Positions 25,101 through 37,000 of a DNA stretch of 64,000 nucleotides are shown one piece after another. The stretch spans positions 1 to 64,000 of the forward strand of contig WBMZ01003459.1 of assembly GCA_013400975.1 (NCBI GenBank), in the 5' to 3' direction. The DNA comes from Atrichornis clamosus (lineage: Eukaryota > Chordata > Aves > Passeriformes > Menuridae). The position numbers and the translations under genes are program-made. Each line of letters starts with the position of its first letter. The first letter of the stretch is position 1. The notes below the pieces were generated by a model. The model saw nothing but the letters and a program-made list of their open reading frames with translations, ran no database searches and was not told the DNA's origin.

Positions 25101-28100
25101 TGTACCCAGCTGGGATGCTGGGTTGATCTTTTTCATTTCAAGTACAGACCCGTGACATTATAGACATGAAAGGGACCTGGCAGTCTTCAGACTGTGAGTG
25201 TAAAGAGGTATAGCCAATGTGGACAGCAGCATATTCTGCTAATGGCAAGCCTCTGCAAGAAGGTATTGCTGCTTTAGCAGAAGAGCAAGGACCACAGGCT
25301 AAGCTCTGGAAGGGTACAGTTAACAAGTGTTCTAAGTCTGGATGGTGTATGAGGACAGGATTTCTAGATTTTTTTAATAATTCTTTTTTTCTTAACCTTG
25401 CAGAAATCACAGGGTCTCCGACTGAGAGGTATTATGTCTTGATATTTGTCCTGGTCTGGATGTGCCTTATGCCTAAGCTATGTGGTACCTGAAATCAGAT
25501 TCCAAAATCCATACCGTGGTATTTATAAATAGTTTGATTTTTAGTGGTCCCAAGAAAACACAGCTGCTGTCAGCAATTCAGTTAATACAGTATACTGTTT
25601 TGCATTTAGTAACAAGACAAATGAGGCCAAATTAACAGAGTTGGTTGTTTTAACACCACCTCGTTACATCGGCACCTCTGATTTGGAAATGCACCAGTAG
25701 CAGTTGCTTCCATCAGGTTGGGTGTCTTTTGCATTATTTTACCCAGGTTTCCTGCCATTGTCAGTCAGATTTATGAGAGGGTAGCAATCATCTACTACAT
25801 AGTGTTACGCAAAGGTGTGGAGAGGTCTGATGGTGTTGGTGCTGATTATTTCAGTATCCCTTTGTCAGGTACCTATTATCTATCCATTTTATAGCCCTTC
25901 AGAAGAGACTGGGAAGACAAGGAGTTATCATCTATCTGTATAGCCCCACTGCTTCCCTCACTTCAGTCTACTGTACAGACAAACAAGATGAGCATCAAGA
26001 AAAAAGAGGAGGTTATGATGTGAAAAATTACCAATTTTTTCCTACTCCAGCCATCCTGCTGTCAGTCAGAGGTAAACGTTGATATATCATGCACAATTTT
26101 TGGTGTACTCGCAGAATTTGAAAATAGGCATATAAAAGTCAGCAGCCTGTGAAATCAGGAAATTTATAAACTTGCATGCAAGCAGGTGACCTGTGGCAGG
26201 GTGAGACCTTCCATCTCTTTCTGTGAGAAATAGTTACAGCCCCTGCACTCTATTTGCAAGTAACAAGTTGGTATCATGCTTGTCCTGCAGAAGGTTTAGC
26301 TGTGGAGAGAGGAAGGCAGAACCCGTGCAGCAAATGTTGCACTATCAGTTAAATAGTCATACTCTCCAGCTGGACCCCAATGTTATAGGGCTTAGGGCAA
26401 AAGCTGATAGATGCACATGACATAAAGTGTGTACATAAAGTAGTTACTGTTATTGTCACAGCATCCTCTGATGTAGGTCTGAATTGCATTATCAATGAAA
26501 AGTACTACAAATTGTAAAGATCCTTGTACACGATGCATGTATTACAGTGCAATTTAGAAGGGGTCCATTCTAACCAAGTGCTGCTGCATGGTAATAATCT
26601 TCATCTCCAAGCAGGTGAAAGGTGACAAAAATTACATGCTTGTCCTGTCTCCTCACAAAGCTGGAATCTTGCAGTCTGGTATGGAAGTTACACATTTCAG
26701 AGTCACAAGACTTAGAATTGGAATAGGCAGCATTCCCTGCTCACAATCTCTTTAAAAAATAAACTTCCATCAAAATTCTTTTCCATGCTTACCTCAATTA
26801 CACGGAGATAGAACTTGGAGTTTTTACAGTTACAGCCTAAATGTCACTAGCTGTTTCTCTGCTAGTTATCTCAAGGTACACTGCTGGATTTCTGCTTCAA
26901 AGTTTGGAAGGAGCCTGGCAGAAGAGCAATTCAATAAATGCAGAGAGCCCCCAGAGCAGCTCCAGGGCCCTTGCACAAACCAGGAGACACTCCTTGCTTT
27001 ATTTCCCTTAAAGACCCTTAGGTGGAAGGGTTTAATGCTTGTGCAGGGCTGAACCTTCAAAGTGAGCAAACTTAAGTCTCATTTGCTAGAGTTTCTATGT
27101 CGAGGGCTTCTGCTCCCTGGAATAAAGAGTCCTCTGGGGCTGCAAGAAACTCCTTAGCAAGTGCAGATTTCTACCTCAATGAGCTGGTCCTGCTGCCAGC
27201 ATTCCCCACATACCCATCCCAGGGAGGCCCTCCTCCGTAAACTCTACATGAAAGAGAGCAGACTAAAAGCCTTAGAAAGTGCATCCAGCTTTTTGTTTCC
27301 TTTGTCATCAATACAGTGTGTTCTGGTGTCTCCAAGACAACCATGTCTAAAAGGCTGACTGCATCTTTCACTGCTGCTCTATAGTGAGCTTGCTGAGATG
27401 GGCTGTGAGGGCCAGCCTCTAGTAGGTTTTTATCCATGTGTTTTCTGGGTAGTGCCTAACTATGTGCTTGCTTTGGTTTCAGTTTATTGCAAGAATTAAG
27501 CTTTGGTTTATCAGATGCTGGTTTTGAAGATGCTGTTTTGGGGTTGTCCCAGCTCATTTTTGTTTGAATAATTATAACAAGCAGCTTGGATATTCCCAGT
27601 AACGCCTGCAACAGTGCTGTCTTTCTTTGCATTTCGGGCCCATTCTGCATCTGATAATAGATGCCTTTCCTGCCCTTGAATAGAGATGTACTGAATCTTG
27701 TGTTCTGCCTGCTCTTTTGTTGCCCATGTGTGCCACCTTCTTGAATGATTACTGGTTTCAAATTTGAGAGAGTCAAAATACTTGGTTTTATTACTTCTAT
27801 ATCATTGTCTTGTCAGTTCGTAGATTTGCAAACCTGCAGACTTGGGGTGAGGAAGTGAGTGTTCATTCATGGTGTGTGTTCTTTGAGCAACATCTTCACA
27901 ATCCTTTTCCAGTGTTCATCTGCCCCAGATCTGTGGCCTCTATGTTCCCTTCTGTGTAATGTACTTCTCTGCCACTTGCTTAGAGAAGACTGGTTAATGA
28001 AATACGGTTTCATGAGGTCAGGGGCTTTGGGAATTACCGTTGTTCTGTTTCCTTACAGTTGTCTAGGAGAAGCTGGATCCAAGGCATATTTCTTCCAGCT

Positions 28101-29338
28101 GAAGTGAAGAGTAGTTAAAGTAATTATTTGTGATTTATAGCTGCCACAGTCAAGAACACCACCCCATCCCCACCATGGACCTTGTCAAGGTAGTTAGCAT
28201 AGGTATCACTTAAGAGTTAAGCAACTCCTTTTCTTACTGTCACTTTTCAAAATATCTGAGACCCACATGCTGAGACAAAAGAAAAAGAAATAAAATTATC
28301 TCATAGCAAATTCCAGCCTGAATTGTGGCAATTTTGTTCTCTTTGCAACCTCAATGTACTGTAAAAATATATAATATACTGTAAAAATACAGAGATAAGC
28401 ATCTAGATAGATAACATTTATATATGTTGGGAAACCTTTAAACGAATGCATCCTCTTTAGTTGTGTTTGTTGTAGACCATTAATTTATTTGTATGTCAGA
28501 ATCCAGTATCTTGGAGCTAAAGTTGATTTCTGCAAGCACTCTGTTGCCGTGCTTGAAAAGGATAAGCAAAGACTTGCCTGTGGACAGTAAGGAAGGACTG
28601 TGTGACTAAGACAGTATTAGTGGAGCTGTAGTGTGCAGTGGAATGAATTGAGAGCAACCTGTGGTGTGCATGACCAGGGCCATACCTAACCTGGCAGAAG
28701 CATTCCCGCTTGCCTGCATGCAGTTGGTGAGACCAGTCATGTATTCCCTTAGCACTGTGTTTAGGAACAATTCCTCTGGTTTTCCACCAGGGTCTCAGAA
28801 GAGCAGTCTAATAGAGGGGCAAGGGGATATAACTCTAAAGGAGAGAGAGACTGGGACACTCATGCTTTGGCAGCCTTTATTGCCACCCACACCCTCCTCC
28901 CCTTTGTCTGTTAGTCATCAGAAATTTTAGGAAAAGTCACAGGAGCAAATCCTACATTTTGTGGTAAGATTCCAGTCATCAGAAGCTGCGTGGCAGCTTC
29001 TTTTCATTTCCCTAGGATGCGGTCTTGCAGATCTCATGTATACCAGACCCTCCCCTACGAAGAGAGGGTATCTACTTTCTGGTATCTACTTGTTTCCCTT
29101 TAGTGCTCTCTGCAAACACAGTGACTTTACTCTGGAAGAGCTGGTCTTTGGTTGTTGAGATTTTGTTTATTTATTAAGTATGAAATTGAGATGCATGTTG
29201 AAGAAGGTTTTTTGTTTAACTTTCAAATGAAATCACAAGTGAAAATTCGTGCATTTTTCTGTAGCAGTCTGTTTTTCTTCTCTTGCCTCATTTAAAGCAA
29301 GAATAAATAATACCAAGATTACTTTAATGCTTTTAGTC
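19118..29338. other. Intron 2 segment, no gene recognised
   Basis: AT-rich intronic DNA with no recognised exon or repeat. Overlapping 135-codon open frames occur on both strands at 22324-22736, but neither shows a domain, a signal peptide or splice-consistent edges. A short imperfect duplication (actgtaaaaata) occurs near 28358-28390. Confidence 0.7.
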
Positions 29339-29424
29339 TTTGAGGTGGTTTTTAGTTTTTTGTTGGTTTTTTTTTGTTGTTGCTGTTTGTTTGTGTGGTT
29401 TTGGGGGTTTGTTGTTTTTTTTCC
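29339..29424 (+). repeat. G/T-only low-complexity tract
   Basis: The + strand here is almost entirely T and G, with runs such as TTGTTGTTG, TTTGTTTGTG and GGGGGTTTG. It is strand-asymmetric simple sequence with no fixed repeat unit. It explains a lysine/threonine/asparagine-rich open frame on the minus strand. Confidence 0.8.
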
Positions 29425-32400
29425 CGAAACAGCATGAAATTCCATTTCCAGTAGACACCATCCAGGGGTTTTAACAGAGCAGTGAACTAAATAATTCGTA
29501 GAAATTAGAGGGGTTAGGAGGATAAATGGATTTTTAAAGTATTTTTCGGGAGACTTACATTTTATATAGAATTGTAAGAACTTAAGGCAGATATGATTGG
29601 CCTTACTATATTAATGGGCTGTGGGTGGTTGGTTGAGGCTTTTCAGGTCTTGCTTAAATTCACTAAATTCACATTTATTAATAATGTGGCTGCTCTCCTT
29701 TAGTTGTTCAGTTGCACCATAAATCATTCGTTTCATGTGTGTATAATGTTTTCAGTAAATTGACTGATGTGGGCATTGAGTTATGTAATAATGAAGACCT
29801 TGAAACTATAATTAGTTTTAATCTGCTGTGCTATCAAAATAACCTATAAGACAATGCACTTTTCTCTGACTTACTGTTCTAGGTTGCATTTAATAATCAC
29901 AATGTATAATATGTTAAATTTTTAATCATTTCAGTGTTTCATGTTAAACATTTTCATTTGAAAGGTGGATTGTTCCTCTCTGTAAATGGATCAGTATTAG
30001 CCAAAGTCACCTTCTTCTAAGAATGTAATATTTTACAGTTGACTTCAGTTTTAGGAGTTTTGACAAAAATTGCGCTATTTTCTGGATAAGGGTTGGGGGG
30101 AAAGATAAAATGACTGTTTCGGGTTACTACTGAAATTCACCGTTGTCACTCACTGTGTTATAATTTCTTATTTAACATGTACCAGTGGTACAGCATAAAC
30201 TACATAATGGTCCATAAATAAACTTTAAAAATCCATGCTTCTGTTTTTATCATCGGTAATGCCCGCTAGTAGGCTCTGTCATTTCTGCCAAACTGTAAAT
30301 AAAATTATTTTTCAGCTGTATATTGCTTCCTTCGGCTTGCCATGCAAATCTTTAGCCTGAGAGAGTTTTTTTTTCTCATGAGGAATCCATGTGGCATTGT
30401 GGTTTGCTACGAAGGTGAGGGCAGATTCTTGTTCCAGTTGTAAACCTTTGCAAAAATCAGCTTGCTAAATACTGAGTTTTGGAGGGATTTGTTTGCCTGC
30501 TTTCTGTTTGCTTTTGAACTGGCATGCTGAGCACTCTTTGTGGACATGTTATGTAGAATAATTGGGGAGGGAGGAGAGAGAGTGAAAAATAAGTGTGCCG
30601 CGCATAGCACAGGGCTTGGCAGACTTGATAAAGGAGCAGAGCTAGGGCTCTGCCGATTTCCCTAGACACCAGTCAAGTACAAGTGCTTATATAGCTCTCA
30701 CTGCCCAAGGCAAGCTGGAAAGAATTACCATCCCTCCTAGTCAAAAGCCACTTGCACAGTAAACAAAATAGTCACTAAACAATTTGCTGCCCTTAATATT
30801 TTGCTGACCTGCATGACCCCTTGTCCCGCCTGTACAGCACAGCTGTGCCTGCAGCCGTGTCACTGGAAAACTCGGGGCTACCGCGTTTGGGTGGCGTTCG
30901 TTGTATTCTCGAGCTGTGTGTTTGTGGGTCACAACATAAATTCCTCATCTGAGGAGACGCTGAGATGGCTTCTCTTGTCTGGAAAGACAGAGATTTGCAG
31001 CAACTGTAGGAGGGCTGGAAACTGCTTGTGAGTAGGCTCAGACAGCGCTTTCCCTGTGCGGTGTAAAACTGCCCAGCTCAGCTGTGGCAGCAGTAGCAGT
31101 GGACCCTCCTCGCCTCTCATCTCTCCACTTCCATGCAACCCTTAAAAACTTGGTAGATTTAATTTTGGGAAACAAGAATCATTTACAACAGAGCGTTAAA
31201 CACTATCTAAACTGTGTTTAGATGTTCTGATGAGCCAGTTCTCTCATTCAGAGTTACATATACATTTGTTGACGAGGTCTTCTAAATGTATTTCAGGCTC
31301 AGATGGAAAAAAATAAAGGACAAAGCCACCTTTCTTACATCAATAAAAACCTCCCAAATCTCAGTCTCCTGCAGCTGATGACCACAATGAAGGAAAGTAT
31401 AAAATATTAATAAATATTTAAAAATAAAAAGTGCCACATGACTGAAAAGACATTCTGAGGAAAAGATGGATTCTTTCCGTTTTTGTCTAGAGAAATTACA
31501 TAGCTTTTTTCATCTTAAACATCTAGTCTTTCCTTCAGATCTGTGAGAATCACAAGCCCACCTATGCTTCTGACCTGATGGGACTAAAAAGATACCATGG
31601 TTCTCTTTGACAAGAGAGGAATCATTTTCATGAATTACACTAATTTTTTTTAAGTAAAAAGACCAAAATTTCTGTATATAGTTTAAATGGTGAGAGGTTT
31701 TCAGGACAGTGTTTTGAGAGTAGTGTGGTTTTTCCTCATTCATTTTTTTGATTACTCCAGTATGACTTTCAAATTTTATTTACAGTCTTTTGTGCTGATT
31801 TCTGATTCTTTTGTGGAAGCCTTCTGAACTTAGGTCTTGCCTGTTCGTTAGAATTAATTTAAGAATTGTTTCTGAATTTTCTGTAAATACAGTGTGAGTA
31901 ATATTTGCCCTTCATCCATCATTAGACCTCCAGCATCTCTGGTGGTGATGTGGAGAATGCATTTGACAGAATAGTGGAAAGAAGTGATGTGTCAAGTATT
32001 CTTACTTCCTAGAATACTGAGTTGAGCTGTCCCAGGTGAGGGAGAGCTGTTGTTCTTTGTCTTGGTTCTGCCACCCTGCATCAAGATTTTGGGAAGACTA
32101 TTGGGTCTGCTACCTTCAGAGCTGAGACTATTTTATTCCCTCTGCGTCTTTCCCATTTGGGGGAATAATAGAAAAGATCTCACTGGCACCAAGGAGACAG
32201 GGCTTACGTAGCAATAGTATTGCCCTGAAAAACATGGGCACATTTAAGGGGCAAACCCTCTTGGACACAAACCCTCTTGGACACATGTAGTTGAAAAATG
32301 TGAAGGCAGAGAATTGGATTGTGCCACTTGTGAGAAGGCAGGCTAAGAAAAGGTCTGGTGGAGATAAGGTGTATTAAAGATATTAATTTATACTGAAACA

Positions 32401-33879
32401 AATTAACATTGCAATACTTGGCAAAAGTGCAGAAATCTGTTGGCTCTGAAAGTAAACTAATATAAAAACAAAGCTATGCAGCTCTACATGAATGTGATTT
32501 GTAAATAGATTGAATACAGTTACTGATTTTTATCCTGGGGCCTTATGAGGGGACCACAAGATAAATCACAGTTCCATTACTAAAATTTCAGATGTTTCAA
32601 GTTGCTCTGTTTCCATGGTCCTCAATGAAAAAGTTGAATTGTGTATTGGAGACGTCCAGCAATAAAGGAGTTAAGGAAAAAACATGTAGATTGGTAATAC
32701 CAGCTTGTTTAAAAATCTGAAAGTTACGTCTATAATGGATAAAATGCCAACAGATGCACATTAAAAGTGACATCTCTGCGTTTATTAAACAAAACAAACC
32801 ACACTGTAGCAAACTTCATCAAATTTTTAACTTCCAGTAAGGACCAGCAGCCATGTTATGTGCTTGTGAGCCAAAAATCTTGTTAATTTTACCCAAATGC
32901 GTTTCTCCATACCCAGGGTACTGTATGTATTTCATTTGTTGCATCATGTGTATGTTTCTTGGTAATTTTTCTGATTATGACACTACTAAGCATGAATCTC
33001 TTAAGACCTTCACATGAATATTATTATTTTATGACATCGTAGTTTGTTGCCTTTTGTAACACTCTCAAGTTATGTACGCAGTATCACACGGATTATTGAA
33101 AACTGGACACAGGACCTCAAAATGGAGTTCAGTTTTCAATGGCACTTTGCTTTCCTTTGGCAGCATATCAAAGCAAAATAATAATGTCTCAGTGCCAGTA
33201 TTTTAAATGTAGCTCAGATGTTTATTGTAAGGTTAGATCTGTTCCATTTCGCTTGCTGCTTCCTCCTGCTGCACGAGAGGCTGCTTTTAGTTTGTATAAA
33301 TCCCTTTCTCATGGGAAGGTGAGCTTTGCATACCACAATCGTGAGCCCTGAGAGGCAAATCAAAGTAACACATCACTAGTTTATGTAGGCATTGCCTATT
33401 TCAATAAGAGTTATTTCAGACTCAACGTGCTAAGCTGGGATGGCTGACCAGATTGATGATGTTGCTTGCTAACCTGCCTGATTTCCTCATCAAAGTGTTA
33501 CACACCCAGCCACGTGGACTCTCTCCACTGGGCAGGAGGAGGGTCTGTGGTACAGGGACTGTGAGCAGCCTGTCCAAACAAAGCTAAAGATGTGATGCCA
33601 CATGTTCTGGATAATGCCTTGTGGACAACTGCAGAGTCTGTTTGCAGGCTCTCAGGCTGTATTCCTTGGGAGCCTCCTCCTGAGGGCAACTGAATTCCTT
33701 ACCTTTACTGTAAAATGGGCTAGGGTGATGTGAATACGGATCTACTTTCCAATTGCAGTGTGCACTTCTTAATAGTAAGTAGAAAGTAGTGGAGAACACC
33801 TGCACTGAAATTACTTGAAATTAATAGAAAGTGTTTAGTCTTGGGGGCTTTTTATTTTTAATTTTCAGGGTGTTCATGT
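29425..33879. other. Intron 2 segment, no gene recognised
   Basis: Intronic DNA. About 29690-30350 is very AT-rich with several homeodomain-type TAATTA/TTAATCA words and an octamer ATGCAAAT at 30342-30349. A dense CpG patch lies at 30856-30911. A 16-bp unit is duplicated in tandem at 32252-32283. About 33130-33360 is of more balanced composition. None of these is coding as far as can be seen. Confidence 0.7.
32252..32283. repeat. Exact 16-bp tandem duplication
   Basis: The unit caaaccctcttggaca occurs twice in immediate succession, at 32252-32267 and 32268-32283, with no mismatch. Perfect identity suggests a recent slippage or end-joining event. Confidence 0.9.
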
Positions 33880-34016
33880 GTGAGGGAGTGGTTTGTTTTG
33901 TGGCTTTTTAGTGTTGGATTAATTAGGGGCTTATTTGGGGTTTTTGGGGTGGGATTTTGTTTGGTGGGGGTTTTTTTTGGTGTAGTTTTGGTTGGGTTTT
34001 TGGTTGTTTTTTTTAA
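33880..34016 (+). repeat. G/T-rich low-complexity tract
   Basis: About 135 bases are nearly devoid of C on the + strand, built of irregular GGTTT/GGGTTTTT words (for example near 33934-33952 and 33960-34010). It is a long strand-asymmetric simple sequence without a strict unit. Confidence 0.8.
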
Positions 34017-37000
34017 ACTTCTTAGAAGACAACCCTAAACCCTATTTAAATAGGTCCTAAACAATGCTGCAGAGACTACAGTCCTTGCCTGCAGGATGCA
34101 GACTGGCCAGACCTGCATGCAGATAGATGGCTGTCAGTTCCCTCAGACATAGGTGATAGGAGAGAGCGGTTTTTATCTGCTACTGATGAACACCAGACTC
34201 CCAGCATCTGATGACAGGTAGTTTTTTCATGCTCTCTAGTTTTGTTTCAACAGAAATTCAGTATGCTGTTCCACTGAATGACTTTGTCTTCTCTCCATAG
34301 GTGGCTCTGTTGCATTTATGGACTGAAAGCATTTTTACATGCATCCAAAGACATGTCTAGATTATAGTGTTAGAGAGGAACTGTGCATCATGCATAAAGA
34401 AAGAAAAGAATTTTGCCATGAGTAATTTTCATTATCAGATCATGAACTGGCTTACATTAGCTGTCAAAGTACAACATTTCGGTGAACTTTGCAGAAGATG
34501 TTCATGGTAATGCTTATTCTAAGGAAAAGTAGCTCTGAACCAGCAGTCATTACTGTAGGACACACTGGACAGTATTTTCTGAAGCACATAGCAAGTGTAG
34601 CATGGCTTTCTTTATTCAGTTCGCAAATGGCATTGTTTCTGGGGAGAGGAAGCGAAAAGAGATGTTTGTTCTTGTGACTGAATGCCACAGGTGTCTTTTT
34701 GAGGAATTCAAACGTTTGAGGAAATTTGAGAGGAATACAGATGGCAGTTGAAATAGCCATTGAAATGTTAAATTGTTTATTACAATGGGGCTTTTCCATT
34801 CAGATTCCTTTTGGAAATGAGTATTTAGTATTCTGGTAAGCAAAGAGAGGAGTACAGTTTTATTGGAATAAGACACTATTTGGGTTTCCAAAGGAAAATT
34901 TTGTTTCATTTTTGTGTAGCATTGATTCAGCAAGTTAGCACTGAGAGTTTCCATTACTCAGGTACTTGGACTGTTCTTGATTCGTCTAAATGTTAGAAGT
35001 TATTACAATTTTCATCTTGTCCCTAGGACTCTTAGTCAAGGATCTGTCCCACTATACTGATTGCTGTAGAAATAATCCCTACACTTTGCAGTCTGGGCAT
35101 TTGAAGGGTGTTACTCCATAGTCTTTACTAAGAAACATAGAATGTTGTGACTAATAATTGAAAAATCAAGGCTGCGTAGAGTGCAATAGCTCACTGCTTC
35201 TCAGGAAAATAGTCTTGACTCAGACAGTAATAGGTTAATTGCCACATCCAGAAATGAATCCTAATGATTCCCTCTAGGAGCCATTATCACATGTGGGGTT
35301 TTCATTGAGATATTTATAACTGTAATCTTTGGTCTCAAAGCTCATGTAACTGTTCAATCCAGCAAAGGGGTTCAGAAAGGTAATGCCCTGCTCTCATCCT
35401 TAGGCTTTGCTAAAAGTAGAATTTTCAATTCTAGTTCAATCAGTCAAGCGCCTGCTATTTTCAGGCGTTATTCCAATCTAACACAATTTGAATGTCAAGT
35501 GTCTTGTGTTTTGTGCTCACAAGGCCCACAGGAAAGTCTAGACACAAAAAAAAAAAAAAGCTGCATTTATCATAGGAGGAGTATCTTCGAATATATCAGA
35601 AGATCTGTTCTTTTTCTTCTCTGTTCTTCTGTGACTAGACTGAATCACAATTGTAAAAAAAGAGTCTGTTCAGCCAGGTTTGTCTCTTCTGTTTCCACCT
35701 GGAATAAATTGCATAAATTTGCACAGCATTGCCTTTGCATAGAATCTTGAAGTATGTCTTAATTTTGCAGTGGCTGTACTGAAAGTTCCCTCTTTAATGA
35801 AGGCTGTCTGTATCTCTCTCATTTGTCTGCAAATTGTATCCAAGGATTTATTTTCTTTTTCCCCTTCCTATATTAATCCTGGTACCATGTTGTGCTGCTG
35901 TCACGCTTGTCTGCATTTTGCGAAGAAAATGGGGTTTTTTATCAGTGTTTTTCTCCTGGTGTCAGGCCTCTTTTATTTCTGTCAATTCTATTACTGTCAA
36001 TTTGAATTTAAGGGGATTATCTGAGCCTCATAATTTTGTAATCCCTAGACAAGATATTGAAAGAATGGTAAAAGATCTTGAAGGAAAGTAGTGTCACTTA
36101 AATTTTGACTTCAGTTGTGTCAGCTGTACACGAGGTGCCTCATGTTGGTCATTTCAATGAGTTTGTGCTGTATGGTGCAGTCAAACATGAAGCAACAATA
36201 CTATTTCTTCTTGCAGCTTGTGTTTGTCTAATCTACCTAGAGTCAGGTAGACCTTACATGAAATAAAATAGTAATTTGAAAAGACTCAAGCCTGAGGTCC
36301 TGACTCTGTAGTGTACACACAAAAAGGCCAAGTTTCTCTTGCTCTTCTGTTTTTCCTTTTGTGCTGTTGATACTTGCTGACCTTGCAAGAATGGGTGGTT
36401 TTCACCTTATTGAGAATATGGTTTAGGTAATCAACTGAGGGTGTAAAAATAATAATCACGTGTGAGCATTTACTAAGTGCCGGTCACTAGAAAGTATTCC
36501 AGCACTGGGTTTTTCTTTTCCTGATCATTGTTCTTATTTTAACTCATGAGGAAAAACATGTAAAATACGTACTGATTACTCTTTGTTGCAATGTGTGGAC
36601 TGATTACAACATTAAGGATTCCCTATGTTGCAATGTTTTAGGTGAGCTTCCATGGTCAGCAGTGTCACGTAATTTCTTACATATGTCTAATTCAATCTAA
36701 TTTTAATACTAGTAGCTTTTAATTTATTTTTAAAGTATCTAAACACACTTACTGGATCTAGGGGGAACATGAGGTGTATTTGGAGAGATGGTGTAATAAA
36801 ATTCTGTAATGACCCAAATGATAATCTTCAAATATGTGAAATCAGGCATTTTTCTGACAGTTCTCTTGAAATTTCCCTTTCTTTAAATAATCAATTAATT
36901 AACATGTCGCCTTTGCCATTTTAAATGTTGAAAGCAATACACAGAGGGAGGGAATACACATTTAGAGGTGACTTTCACCCCATCTGGTACTCCCTCATAA

